Below the pieces are notes generated by a model that ran no database searches, was not told the origin of the DNA, and worked only from the letters and a program-made list of their open reading frames with translations. From Camellia lanceoleosa (Eukaryota; Streptophyta; Magnoliopsida; Ericales; Theaceae): 64,000 nt of DNA. A program made the position numbers and the translations under genes. Every line of letters starts with the position of its first letter. Position 1 is the first letter of the stretch. Positions 33,930 through 45,626 of this stretch are shown in pieces. Where the stretch lies: NCBI GenBank assembly GCA_025200525.1, contig CM045770.1, positions 130,042,200 through 130,106,199 on the forward strand, written 5' to 3'.

Positions 33930-36900
33930 ATGCCCACCAGACCTGTCCCAGTTAGTTCTGATTTGTCTCTTTCTCATCACATTCATGTAAATCGTATTAC
34001 GAGTGTAGTGTTAAATGTGAAAAACTTTTCCACCTACAGCCGCTCTCTTAAACTCTATTTATGAGGAAAAGGAAAGGCCCATTGGCTCCTATCTTACATT
34101 GTTCAGCCTACTACGACAGACCCTACACTGCAAGAAAAAACACATTTGGCGACTAAATTTTTAGTCACCAAAAGTCAATTTTTAGTAGCCAAAAGTCGGT
34201 TTTTTAGTTTCCCCGACTAAATTTTTTAGTCGCCGGTTTGGTCGCCGAAAGAGGGTCGGGAAAGGTATTGGCGACTAAAAAACTTTTAGTCGCCAAAAAG
34301 CTAGTCTTTAGCGACCAAAACTTTGGTCGCCAATAGTTAATTATATTTTTTAAATTATACATTTACCGACCAATGTTTTAGTCACCAATAGTCAATTATA
34401 TTTTTTTAAATTATACATTTACCGACCAATATTTTAGTCGCCAATACTCAAGGAATTGGCGACCAAACCTTTTAGTCGCCAAAAGCTCATTTGTGAAAAA
34501 AAAAAATTACACTCACTAGCTTCTCATCTGTTTTTGTGGAGATTCGAACCATCAACCTCCCACACCATAAACCTTATACAACACACTCTTTTCACTACAC
34601 CTCTATAACATTAAATTATTATATATGCAACGTATATTATTTATATAGTACATAGACCTGTATTAATATAAAAGTATATATATATAAAGATAATTATTTT
34701 TTATTGAACATAATTTATGTAAAAATAAATTATTTACTAGAAAAAAAAAAAAAGAGACTACTTTTGGCAACTGAATATAATTTTAGTCGCCAATTCTATA
34801 CTTTTGGCTACTAATTATTTTTTTGTCCTTAAAAAATTTAATTCCCGCCCTAAACTTACCACTTTTGGCAACTAAACTTCTTTTTAGTTGCCAAAAAGCC
34901 TCACTTTTGGCTACCAAACATCTTTTTAGTCGCCCAATGCCTCACTTTTGGCTACTAAATTATTTTTAGTCGCCAAAAAGCCTCACTTTTGGCTACTAAA
35001 ATTTTTTTAGTTGGTAAAAGCCCACTTTTGGCAACCAAACATCTTTTTAGTCCCCCAATGTCTCACTTTTGGCTACTAAATTTTTTTTAGTCGCAAAAAA
35101 GCCTTACTTTTGGCTACTAAAATTTTTTTAGTCGGTAAAAGCCATATATCGGCCACCAAATAGATTTTTAGTCGCCAAAACCTATACTTTTGGCTACTAA
35201 ATTTTTTTAGTTGCCAAAAATCTTTACTTTTGGCTACTAATGCTTTTTTAGTCGCCAAAACCAATACTTTCAACTACCAAAGGTGCTTTTTTAGTCGCCA
35301 AAGATGCTTTTTCTTGTAGTGCTACACGGGCTCAGTGGGATATTGATAATTTCACTATTCTGGGATGGATGTTCAATTCCATGGAAAACCGTATTTACCA
35401 CATGTTTCTTTATTGCGACACAGTTATGAGTTTATGGCATGCCTTGTCACAGATGTATACTTATGCTCATAATGATGCTCGCATCTTTGAGCTATATTAG
35501 GACATTGCTTGTGCTCCTCAATCTGTTTTGGGCCTTTCAGTGTCAAAGTTCTTTGGATATCTTTAGGCTTATTGGGAAGAATTGGCTCAATATGAGCCCT
35601 TGACTAAGTTACCCGCAGACACTGCATCTTTTGCGTCTAAACATCTTACCCACCAGCACACTTATCAGCTTCTAATTAATGGGTTTAAATTCCAAGCTTG
35701 AATCCCTTTGGACTCAGATTTTAAACACATCACCTATGCCGCCCCTCTATGAGGCCTTTGCTACTATTGATAGTGATGAGAGCCGCTAGTATCTGGTTGA
35801 GCCTAGTGTTCCTCCTCCATTTTCTCCAATTTTATATAATCAGATGGCCCTTGCTATAAATTCTAGTTCTTGAGGTTCCACCAGTTCTGTTACCTGTCAT
35901 CATTGTGCTGCGCCTGAACATGTTAAGGCCCGTTGCTTCAAACTTCATTTTGATTTGAGGCAACTCTCTTCTCATACTCGTGGTACTAGTGCTCTCTGCA
36001 CTACTGCTTTGGTCTTCTCCTATTTCTAAGTCTCCTAGTGTCCCTAATCTACAGGAACATCTTGGGTCTCTCACTACTAGTTCTCTTGGTCCATCATCCT
36101 CTATTGTCACCCTTTCTACAGGTACTTTTACTGCTTTCCATGTTCGGTCTACTAGTCTTTAATGGGCTCTAGATTCTGGAGCTAATGATCACATGACTAG
36201 TGAGTTTTCTTTCCTTTCGTCTCCTAAACCCACTATTGTTGTCTAATCTATGTGTCTTGCTAATGGTTCTTTCTCCTTTGTCCAGCATAAAGGGGTCGTA
36301 TCTTTATCTTCTGATATTACTTTATCTTCCGTGTTGCATGTTCGCAATTTTGCTTATAATCTCTTATCTGTTAGTTGTCTTGCCAAAACATTTAATTGTG
36401 TCATCTTCTTACCTCCTCTTGTCTTTTACAGGACCTGAGTTCGAAGAAGATTTTTGGCAGGGAATATGAGCATGATGGGCTACACTACTTTGGGGATCCA
36501 CTAGACCAGCATTCTTTTTCTACTTTAGCTAATTTTTAGGTGTCTGTTTTGCTTGCTTCTATATTTTGTGTTTTTTTTTAATTCAAACTTTAAAGTTATG
36601 GCATGCTCTTATGGGTCATGTCAATTTTCAATATTTATGTTGACCTTTCTCTTTATTAAATAAAACTTACTAGGATTCTAAGTTTCATTGTGTTATTTGT
36701 GAGTTGTCTAAACATGTCCGAACTAGTTATATACCTCATATGACACATGCCCCTAGTACTTTTGACATTATTCATTCTAATATTTGGGATCCCTCTCCTG
36801 TTTCTTCTTTTTTGAGTCATCGCTATTATGTGACTTTTATTGACGAACACATTAGGTCTACTTGGGTCTATTTGCTTTGTCGTAAGTCTGACATGTTTCC

Positions 36901-36960
36901 CATCTTTGTTCAATTTTTACATATGATTAAGACTCAATTTCATACAATATACACCAATAA
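33930..36960 (+). pseudogene. Ty1/copia element 1 gag-pro-int remnant
   Basis: Gag begins near 33930 (PVSSDLSLSHHIHVNRITSV) and continues after the inserted CACTA element with AQWDIDNFTILGWMFNSMEN. The zinc knuckle CHHCAAPEHVKARC (CX2CX4HX4C) is at about 35896, and the protease motif WALDSGANDHMTSE near 36167. The pre-integrase segment LWHALMGHVNFQYL lies near 36600, and the integrase core (WDPSPVSSFLSHRYYVTFID) at about 36786-36845. The frame stops abruptly near 36960, before the rest of integrase, RT and RNase H. Several in-frame stops and frameshifts are present. The copia order (integrase ahead of RT) fits. Confidence 0.8.
34126..35321. mobile_element. Complete non-autonomous CACTA element (1,196 bp)
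   Basis: The element starts CACTGCAAGAAAAAACAC and ends GCTTTTTCTTGTAGTG, inverted ends of En/Spm type. The 3 bp duplication CTA flanks it (34123-34125 and 35322-35324). Removing it rejoins the copia gag reading (TTTDPT to RAQWDID), which proves the boundaries. Subterminal units such as TTTTTAGTCGCCAAAA and CTTTTGGCTACTAAAT fill both ends, about 10 of them near the right end. There is no transposase frame, so it moves only with help from an autonomous relative. Confidence 0.92.
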
Positions 36961-37029
36961 AGAGAAGGCTAGTGTAAAAAACAATATCATAACCAAACTA
37001 ATCGATTCTAAATAGGTTGACACTAAAAA

Positions 37030-37175
37030 AATAAATCCAATCATATGTTGACACTAAATCAAAGAATGGTGATAAACTTGATAAACCATATCAGCCATCA
37101 CAGCTTGCTACGCTATCTGAGCCACTTGAGTCTTCCTCTGTCAAGTCTACACATGAGCTGCTGCATCCTTCTCAG
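37030..37175 (+). pseudogene. Carboxy-terminal fragment of a copia polyprotein
   Basis: The stretch reads DKLDKPYQPSQLATLSEPLE then SSSVKSTHELLHPSQQ and a stop. It sits directly before a copia LTR, where the end of pol should be. RT and RNase H are missing between it and the integrase at 36786-36960, so it may be the tail of element 1 after an internal deletion, or belong to a relative of element 2. Confidence 0.4.
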
Positions 37176-37186
37176 CAATAGTTATA

Positions 37187-37393
37187 ACTGTAGCCCATAC
37201 ACGTGCAAGATTAGTTAGTTAGTTGTGCAAGATTCGTTAGTTAGTTATAGATAGTTTGTTATTACTTAACTACGGTTTAGTTCAGTAGTTAGTTGTTAGT
37301 TATGGTTAGGTTAGCTAAATCTGATTCTTGTATAAATAGCTATTGAACTTTGTTGTATAATCAATTAATTGAATAGAATCTAAATCTTCTTTA
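37187..37393 (+). repeat. LTR of copia element 2
   Basis: The stretch begins TGTAGCCCATACACG and contains short TTAGTTAG repeats. TTGTATAAATAGC at about 37329-37341 looks like a TATA box, and the LTR ends just before the primer site. The left edge is a best guess. As an LTR this is short (about 205 bp), which is within the copia range. Confidence 0.5.
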
Positions 37394-37406
37394 TGGTATC
37401 AAAGCC
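37394..37406 (+). other. Primer binding site of copia element 2
   Basis: TGGTATCAAAGCC differs by one base from the common copia site TGGTATCAGAGCC, complementary to initiator tRNA-Met. It lies 40 bases upstream of the gag start codon at 37446. Confidence 0.8.
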
Positions 37407-37445
37407 TTTGCTCTCTCGAGTCTCGATCTACAGCAAGTAGTTTCA

Positions 37446-38996
37446 ATGGCTACTGTAGATTCAACCACCATAGCTGCAACAGGTTCTTCTTCGCAATCCT
37501 TTGTTCTACCTCCAAATCTCACATTACTGATTTCAAATCTTAATGCCTTTCTTTCCACAAAACTTGATTCAATCAATTATATAGTGTGGAAGAGTCATAT
37601 GCAAAACATATTAAAAGCAACAAAACTTATTGGATATGTTGATGGATCTGAAAGTTGTCCTCCACCGGTTGTATTAGATTCAAGCAATCATGAAATTCTG
37701 AATGTAAATAATGCTCAGCGACTCACCATTGATGCACATCTCTTAAGCTGTATAATAGCAACTTTGTCTCCATCTGTCTTTGCAACTGTGATGCATTGTC
37801 AAACTAGTAATGAGGTTTGGAGTACTCTTGCAAGACGATTCACATCTCTGTCACGGTCTCACATTCATCAGTTGAAGAACAAACTTAGCAAAATTGTTAA
37901 GAAAAGAACAACAATGGAAGATTATCTGAGTCAATTCAAGGCTATTGCAGATCAGTTAGCTTTAGCTTCATCTCCAGTAGATGATGAGGATTTAGTTCTG
38001 TTAATTCTCAATGGTTTACCTGATGAGTTTAATGCTTTAAAAACTACAATTCGTGCTAGATCTGCACCTATCACTATGGACACTCTGTGCTCTCTACTAT
38101 GCTCAGAAGCTATACATGTTGAGGCTTCTCTCAAACACCATCAGGCTACAGACCTTTCTTTTGCTTATGCTGCTCACAGAGGTCATTTTACTTCTCGAGG
38201 AGGTCACAGAGGTGCATATAGAGGCAAAAATTCATATAGAGGCAGAGATGGACGCAAATCTTGAGGTCAATCTTCTCTATCTTCTTTGCCTAGTCAACTT
38301 TTTCAAACTAGTCACTATCAGCCCAGTCACTATCAAAGAGGAGGTCCTAATCAATTTTCTCGAGGCAAAATCAATTCTGCTTCTCAAGTGGCTTGTCAAA
38401 TCGGTGGAAAAGTAAATCATATAGCACTGGATTGCTGGTATAGACATGATTCAGGTTTTCAGCCTGATCAATCTTCCTATTCTGCTGCTACCTCACCATC
38501 TCCAGGTTACTCCAAGGCACATGTTGCTGCCTCACCAGTTCTCAACTCACCACAGCCTGATTCCCATTGGTTTCTTGATTCTGGTTCCACCAATCACATG
38601 ACACATGATCTCAACAATTTGCCCTCATATCAGCCATATCAAGGTTCTGAACAGGTTATTATTGGTGATGGAACAACCCTACCAATTGCACATACTGGTA
38701 AAGGACTTCTTCCTACTCCCTCATTTCCTTTTCATCTCACGAAAATGCTTCATGTTCCTAATCTTGCTTCCAACTTCCTTTCAATTCATCAGTTGGCTGT
38801 TGATAATCATTGTACCATTACTTTTGATGAGAATTCTTTTCTTGTTTAGGACAAGAATACTCAGAAAGTGCTATATGAAGGCAGCTATACCAATGGCCTC
38901 TATCATTTTCTTTCTTCCTCCATCTCTACTACTGCATCACCACAGGCTTGCTTCAGAGGTGAAATATTTGAAAACCTCTTTAAAACATCTTGGTTA
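37446..38996 (+). pseudogene. Ty1/copia element 2 gag-protease, truncated
   Basis: The ATG at 37446 starts a Gag frame with KLDSINYIVWKSHMQNILKA (residues about 39-58), VWSTLARRFTSLSRSHIHQL and an RG-rich basic tail (RGHFTSRGGHRGAYRGKNSY). A TGA at 38262 interrupts it, but the same frame continues through the zinc knuckle, the protease motif WFLDSGSTNHMT near 38569, and LHVPNLASNFLSIHQL to a TAG at 38847. The knuckle reads CQIGGKVNHIALDC, so the second zinc-binding cysteine of CX2CX4HX4C is glycine. After the pre-integrase segment (YEGSYTNGLYHF) the sequence ends near 38996; integrase, RT and RNase H are absent. Confidence 0.88.
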
Positions 38997-39430
38997 GAGG
39001 TTTGGATTTGAAGAAAAGAAGAGGAGAGGGAATAAACCAAGTTGGGGAAGAAGATGGGCATGGACAGTTAAGAGAATGTCAAGCAGCCCTCGCTAAATCG
39101 GGCCTATCCATTTGTAAATTTGGATTTCAGCAATGAGGCCACCACCGTTGGAAAGTGGACTTCCGGGGCTTCATTTTACATTCAAGAATCTCCTCAGGCC
39201 GAGGCCAGATGAGGAAGATATGGTTGGTTGAAGTTGGACATCAATCTGGTTGGACCGAAACTGAGTAGTCTTCACTAAAAGAGGGATATCTCTTAGCACT
39301 TGGAATTTTCATGTTAGGCTACCATCATTGGAAAGAAGACTTCCGAGGCTTCTTTTAGACTAAGAATGACCTGAAAAGGAGTCCATATGAAGCAGTTATG
39401 ATTGTTTGAAGTCGGAGATAGGGACCAACT
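38997..39430. other. Unassigned DNA between copia 2 and the Tat LTR
   Basis: A 60-base unit with GGAAAGWRGACTTCCGRGGCTT recurs at about 39149 and 39330. It may be the U3 start of the plus-sense Tat LTR or separate DNA. It does not match the U3 of the other LTRs by eye, and no TGTAGAC start was found. Confidence 0.4.
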
Positions 39431-39661
39431 TTGTTGTTAGCCACCGGGGGAGTGTATCGGCCACAAATAGAGCTTATCGGCCATAGGTTGGCCAAAAGTG
39501 ACTCTTTTTGGCCAACATTAGTAGCTGGTTGGCCACCAATGGTGGCTGGTCGGCCACAAATGTCCAGAAAGCTTAGAATTTGCAGGTCTTTTGCTTCAAC
39601 TGTCTTCCAATTGCTCCAGCTGTCTCTAAATCATATATTTCGACCTTGAGCTCTTGTATTG

Positions 39662-39669
39662 CTATATAT
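39662..39669 (+). promoter_or_regulatory. Putative TATA box of the plus-sense LTR
   Basis: CTATATAT about 80 bases upstream of the long CT microsatellite 39744-39787 and about 100 bases downstream of the GGCCAC cluster, the same order as in the minus LTRs. Confidence 0.5.
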
Positions 39670-39740
39670 GGAAGCTATATCTCTCATATTGCAAGGTTAT
39701 AAAGTTTGGGAGCCTCTCTCTCTATAATTCTTTCTTTCTA

Positions 39741-39743
<3 letters not shown>

Positions 39744-39787
<44 letters not shown>
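39744..39787. repeat. (TC)n microsatellite in the LTR leader
   Basis: About 44 bases of TC repeat just downstream of the TATA-like string, matching (AG)15 at 10481-10510 in the minus-sense solo LTR. Confidence 0.9.
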
Positions 39788-39789
<2 letters not shown>

Positions 39790-41619
39790 CTCTTTTGTGC
39801 ATACAAGTAGAGATATGCATACAAGTAGAGATACACCTCTCCTTTGCCTAGACATCCTTGATCAAACTTGACCACCATTGGGTTGAGATTCCTTGGGACC
39901 TTTTTTGAGCTCTACAAGGTGTTCTTGGCTTGATTTATTGCTTCAATTGTGTATTGGCTTCAAGAGGTATAACTCTCTCCCTTTAAGCTTGTTTTGCATA
40001 CTTGCTTTGCCATCTTTTTCAACTACTTTGGGGCTGTTTTTGGGGTGGTTTTAAAATTAGAAAACCTCTGTTTTTGTGGCCTAAAAGTGATGGTTTGAGC
40101 CCCTTGTGAGTTTGGGATGGTCCACCCTTCTTGCTCCTTTGCTTGTAAATCTTTTTGTGCTATTTTTCATCACTTTCAAATCAAAATTTTTGGGCCTTTT
40201 TACCACTAAATCTCAGAGATTTTTTAGTGATAAAAACCATGTTTTGAAGTCCAAAATTTGAGGGGTTAGCCTCCCCTCCTTGTGTCTAGCTTTCATGCCT
40301 AGTTAGCTTCATATGTTAGCATGTTTTTGTAGCTTAACTTAGCTTATTTTCAGCATGTTTTAGCTACTGATTTGGCATGTTTAAGTTTTGTTTTGAGCTG
40401 GTTTGATCACTTAAGCTTTGATTTGTATACTTGTAGTGCAATGGTGCTATTGTTTTGGCCTCAAAGTCTAGCCATTCTTAGCTTATTTCAAGCATGTTTC
40501 AGAACTCCATTTAGGTTGTTTTAGGACTGTTTTGACTTGACTTGGTCATATGAGCCTTGTCTTGCATGGTTGTACTGCAAATGCCTTCACTAGCTTTGTG
40601 TTTTAGGCCTTTAAACATGCTTTGCTTGAGATGATTGCATGTTGTAGCATCATTTAACACATGATTTCAATGCATATATCTTTGTCAGACTCTCACATAT
40701 TTCACTCTTTTATTACTTTTGAGAGTTGTGCTTTGAGCCCTGTTTGTGAGTCAACATGTGAGCATGTTTTTCTTGCTTTCTTTGCTTCAATCTTAGCATG
40801 TTTTAGTTACTGTTTTGGCATGTTTTAACTCTGTCCAAACCTGGTTTGGTCATTTGAGCTTGATATTGCATGCCTCTAGTGAAATGCTCTTTGCTAGTAT
40901 CGATGCTTTTGGCCCTTAACATGTTGTCCATGTGTTGCTTGCATGATCTTGCATTATTTAGTGTCTTTTGCATGCCATTTCAGCACTAAAAAGTCTGCAA
41001 CCTCCCTCATTTCTTCATTTTTCCATTTGTTTTGAGCGTGGTTAACCTTATGATTGTGTTTAAGCTTGAGATAGAGCTTGTGCTCAATGGCTTTAACCCC
41101 CTTTTGAGGGTTCCTCCTAGCCAAAGGCATGAGCCCTCTCATGTCTTAAGCCATCCTTTGGTTGACCCCTCTCTCATTAGAGGACACCCACACTGGACTT
41201 AACTGGTTAAAGGACTAATCGGTAATGCTAAAATGTGTAAACAAAATGAATCAAGTAAAACATGACCAAGATAAGCACGTTGTGTTGCATTGCATGTTTG
41301 GATCGGATGTTAATCCAAACACAAGAAATGGTACGATGTTTCATACTCAAAGTGATGAAACGTGTCACGTTTCTTGGTCGTCGTCACCCTTGATCATGCA
41401 TGATAGGGTGGTGGCCATTCGAGTCTTATGTGTGCATTCACTAAGCTTGTACAAGCTTGGTTCTTTGGCCATCATGCATTGAGATGCTTGGTTGATGGCT
41501 TGAGAGCCGAGTGCCGCACTCCTTTGAGCTTGAGAAATGATAAGGAGGGTGGTAGTACACACATTCCTTGAAAAATGTATTGTTTTGCCTTTGTTGCAGC
41601 AAAAACAGAATTTCGGGAA

Positions 41620-41730
41620 AGCAAGTGGCCGACGGCCACTTGAGGTAGCCGACTGGCCATTAAACTGGCCAACCAGCTAGTGTTTGTGGCCAGCATCCAC
41701 CTTTTGTGGCCGACCGGCCACCAGTGAGTT
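41620..41730. repeat. GGCCGAC/GGCCAC cluster in the LTR body
   Basis: Copies of GTGGCCGACGGCCAC, GTAGCCGACTGGCC and GTGGCCGACCGGCCAC. The matching block in the minus LTR is 61011-61095. Confidence 0.7.
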
Positions 41731-43257
41731 TTTGTGCAAAAGTGTTCCTGTTTTGGAGCTGTGGCAGTCTAGAAGTTGGTTCAATGTTCAGAGATTAAAT
41801 GAGTGCAAATTGAGACAACTGATGGCAAGGCGATGGATTTTCAAGAGTAAGCTAACTGAGCATGCATGCATCCCTCGTCCCTGAGGCAATTTAAATGCTT
41901 TATTAGTTAGTTGTAGCTAATTAATACTAGTGTTGTAACTATTTAATTAGCTTCGATAGTTAATTAGTTTAATTGCTTTAATTAGCTTAGCATAGCTAGT
42001 CATTCAATTGTGTTGTAATTAATTAGCCAGAACAGTTAATTAGTTGTGTTGTAATAGCTTAGCTTCATTAGCGTAGCTAGTTGGCTTATTCGCTCAGACC
42101 CTCCTTCGTGAGGGCATGATGTTGTAATAAGCGTACGTGTGTGTGTGCATGTCTTCCAACCCCGTGTCTTTATCCCTTTTATTTAATCGCTTTCGATGGT
42201 TAGATTAAGGATTGTATTTCAATTAGCATACCTTATGCTTGCATGCGTGCATCATTCGTTTGTCTTGTGTGCATCGAGGCTTGGCGCATCATTCAAACTG
42301 CATTGCAATTTCAATACAGTTATTTGAATACGTGTTTCAAAGCATGTTATCAAATTGTGTCAAATGCCATATTAGTAGCTGAGCCTATTAATTTCATATA
42401 GCATATGTTGCATTAGGCATCTTAAACATAGTTAGGATCATGCATTGTTTCTAACTAGTTTTCGTTTTGGCTTGGAGTACTCTGTAAGTTTTATACTTTA
42501 GCATGTTTACATGAGTGTGATTGCCATATTACCTTGTTTCGCATGCTTGCCATGAGACTATGTGCTTAAATGCTAAACTGCGTGAGTGCTTGTAGATAAA
42601 GGTTTTGTTGCTTGAATTGGGACAATTCATCGATTGTTAGTTTTAAGCCCACTTTGCAAAGTGGCAAATCATATTTTAAAGCCCATCTTGTGAGATGGAA
42701 AATCTGCGATTTAGCCCACTTGAGGGTGGCATTTTCAAACCATTTTCGAAAACAAACATGAGTTGATTCGTTCAAAGTCTTGTGATTTAGTCTATACTTG
42801 TATGTTGTGCGTCACATAGTAAGGTTAGCTAATAATCAGATAAGAACACATGAGGTGTATAAAACAACATATCATGTTTAGTAGAGGCCGATCTTTGATC
42901 GGGTGAGCGAGGGTGCTCATTTCAGGACCTTCCCCTCTCATATCCAAGTTCCTAAGCTGAGGCAACTTTGGTGATGACGGACACGTGGCCTTTGGCATGA
43001 GTCAGGGTTTTTTAAATTTCTCAAAAATAAAATATTTAGGTGGCGACTCTGTAATCTAGCAAAACAGTCCAATTTTGGCATTATTTGATTCAAAATCAAT
43101 TTTCCAAAATGATTTGCCGGATTGGACTCTTTGGTGTTTATTATTAGTTTCACATTGCACTTTGTGAGATTAGATTCAAAACTGTGACAAGAGTCCGAAC
43201 TCTTGGAGACCAATTCGATGCTCTCCGAAAAAGGGCGCGAAGAAAGTTGGGCCTACA

Positions 43258-43294
43258 CCAAGTCTTGAGGTCGATCAAAAATTAGGTGTCTACA
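43258..43294 (-). repeat. 3' LTR remnant (37 bp)
   Basis: In element sense it reads TGTAGACACCTAATTTTTGA and continues GACCTCAAGACTTGG, matching the start of the 5' LTR at 63456 (TGTAGATACCCCATTTTTGA). It stops at 43258 against the U5 end of the plus-sense LTR. The remaining 3.9 kb of this LTR are gone. Confidence 0.85.
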
Positions 43295-43309
43295 GTTGCC
43301 TCTCTTTGA
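43295..43309 (-). other. Polypurine tract
   Basis: In element sense TCAAAGAGAGGCAAC directly precedes TGTAGACACC. A purine-rich run touching the LTR start is where plus-strand DNA synthesis is primed. Confidence 0.7.
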
Positions 43310-43679
43310 CTGAACTTGAGAGTCACAAAATGACGGGAGTGAATGTCAAAGCCCCGAGACGACCCATTTTTGACAAGGCTGAAGACTTAGACAAACAACC
43401 AAACAAAACAAAGACTGGTTGCGCCTGTAGGCTGCCTACGTATCCCTCTGCAAGGAATCAAACCAACGTAGTTCTGGGGTAAGATGCAAATGATAAGCAC
43501 GATGCAAGAACATAACTTATGATCTTGCAATGAGGCTGTAACGAAACGTCTAGATGCAAGTGCTATGCAAAGAAATGCTACAAGTTCATACATAAGCAAG
43601 TAGGCATGAACCAAACCCCATTTCATGCAGAAAGGGTGTAAGGAAATTATGCAGGCTTAACTATGCATCACACAAGAAA
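43310..43679 (-). other. 3' non-coding region of the element, distal part
   Basis: No gene. It contains GGGATACGTAGGCA (sense, about 43449-43436), which recurs as GGGATACGTACGCA just after pol (about 51048-51035). Confidence 0.6.
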
Positions 43680-44335
43680 GACAAAGAACAACACAACCCT
43701 CGGGCGCACCCGAGGCGTGAAACAAAAATCCTAAGGCGTGGCACACGCGAGAAGAGAGACGGTGTGAACCAAGGGACACACCCCAAGATTCCGAACCACA
43801 AAGAACAATGATAACAATTGAAACACGTCCAAATATTATATAGCCAAAACAAAGAGCGGTATAAACAACGGAATCCGTCCAGATGCTTTTAACCAAAGCA
43901 TCCTAACGCGTCACGCGCGAGAGGGAAAAGGAAACGATGCAAGCACCAGATGGTGGTATAAACATCGAAACAGGTCCCAATGTTTTTAACCAAAGCATCC
44001 TAATGTGTCACGCACGAGAGAGAAAAGGGAACAGTGCAAGCACCGGAGGGTGGTATACGCATCGGAACACGTTCTAGTGTTTTTAACCAAAGCAAAGTGG
44101 TATAAGCATCGAAACACATTCCAAACACTTGTAACTGGGGGGTGGTATAAACATCGGAGCACGTCCCAATGTTTCTAACCAACAGGAAGCAATGTAAACA
44201 CCGGGCGTACCCGAATGTTTCTAACCAAAAAGGAGGTGTGGTGTAAACACTCGGAATACCCGAATGTTTCTAACCAACAAGGAGGCAGTGGTGTAAACAC
44301 TGGGCATACTCGAATGTTTCTAACCAACACAAGGT
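43680..44335. repeat. Tandem repeats in the 3' region, array 1
   Basis: Diverged units with GGTGGTATAAACATCGRARC and ACGTCCCAATGTTTTTAACC occur about eight times. Spacing drops from about 100 to about 60 bases, the last three units being AATGTTTCTAACCAACAAGG-type. Variable tandem repeats in this position are known from Tat/Ogre elements and can seed satellites. Confidence 0.75.
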
Positions 44336-44459
44336 TCAAAGGAATAGGAATGATCTTACCTGAAGTTCCTCTAAATGAACTGTACATACAATATCGTCTG
44401 GTTGCACCAGCTTTGAATGAACCGCACATACAATATCATGTCTGAATAAGAAAGAAACT

Positions 44460-44890
44460 TAACAAGCATAATACAATAAGAGTGCATGTTTTATGCAAGG
44501 CGAATAATCGCGACACAATGTTAGAGGTATGTTTTATGCACAACATGTAAGAAACAAAGGAGAAGAGGTATGTTTTATGCACAACATGCAAGAAACAAAG
44601 CAGAAGCATATTCTATGCAATGAAAAAAAGGAGCATGTTCTACACAATATCAAAATGCATGTTCAATGCAACAATAGCAAACGCATGGTCGATGCAACAG
44701 GTACAAACATTTTCTAGGCGAATGTATGGGCATAAACAATGCAATACAATGCAACGCGCATATTCTATGCAATCATGAGAGCATGTGTAGTGCAATGCAA
44801 CGCGACACGCATATTCTATGCACAATAATAACGATGCATATTCAACGCAACACCAATAGCATGTTCGATGCAAAACACTGAATAAAGAAA
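44460..44890. repeat. Tandem repeats in the 3' region, array 2
   Basis: Short units around GCATGTTCTATGCAAYRC recur at least ten times, including a near-exact pair with GAGGTATGTTTTATGCACAA at about 44525 and 44567. A separate array from 43680-44335. Confidence 0.75.
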
Positions 44891-45150
44891 AGCACGTCCT
44901 ATGCCACGATAAGAATGTGCATTAATAAAATCGATTCAGCTGCAACCTCCCTGATTTACCTCTCGGAGGGGTTACGATATATTTCAAAAGGATACACCTC
45001 GTTCGTGTCGGCTAATGATGAGTCATACATCGAAGGCATGGTTCGAAACTTCAGCAGAGATACTTTAAGCCGAAAAGTGAACTTTTCTTACACTTTCTCG
45101 AAAGACAAGGACACAAAATAGCATAAAAACACATAGGGAGCACCCTGGAA

Positions 45151-45225
45151 GCACGTCGACCACCCTGAAGCAATGTCGGCCACCTAAGGATGTTGTCGGC
45201 CACAAAAAGTGGCTGATTGGCCAGT
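45151..45225. repeat. GTCGGCCAC cluster ahead of the PMD gene
   Basis: Three units (GTCGACCACC, GTCGGCCACC, GTCGGCCAC) followed by GTGGCTGATTGGCC, about 400 bases upstream of the start codon at 45627. A TATA-like GCTTTATACAC stands at about 45361. Confidence 0.6.
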
Positions 45226-45626
45226 TTATGCAAAACCCGGCTATTTTGGTCATTTTGCATGAGATCTTTAAGTATACCTTTCCATACCACATTTCCTCCC
45301 ACCACCATTGCCGAAATTGCTTACTCTCTTAACCTAGACACTTTTTCCTCCTAGATCCGTGCTTTATACACGTTTTCCAATGCCTAACACAAAGTTGATT
45401 CGCTAAAACATCTTGATTTCCTCTAGTTTGAACTGATTAAAATTTGTTTTCGGAGCTTTTTTCTCCATTTTCGCCACTTGAGGTTTGTTTCCCGTGAGTT
45501 TATCTTGAGTTTGACGCCTTTTCCCGAGCTTTGACTTTTTCTCTCGTTTTCTCTCTCCTAGAGTTGACTTTTGGCATTTTCCACTCACTTTGCTCATTTT
45601 CGCCTACTCTCTCACCATCTTTCTAG

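Larger units (their letters stand above)
39431..43257 (+). mobile_element. Plus-sense Tat LTR (left arm of the nested pair)
   Basis: The stretch aligns with the reverse complement of 59523-63456 over its whole length: GGCCGAC-type cluster, TATA string, CT tract, tract with TTTTGGGCCTTT at about 40190, CCTCCCCTCCTTGTGTC near 40271, GTGGCGACTCTGTAAT near 43040. It ends AAGTTGGGCCTACA, corresponding to GTCCAGCTACA in the minus LTR. Its sense is therefore plus, with U5 on the right. The expected primer site does not follow; instead the 37-base remnant of a minus-sense LTR does. The left edge is uncertain. I infer it is the 5' LTR of the element whose leader resumes at 63457. Confidence 0.8.

Noticed and set aside
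35076..35273. Open frame with repeated Lys-rich peptides on the minus strand
   Set aside because: It is the translation of CACTA subterminal repeats and falls entirely within the element.
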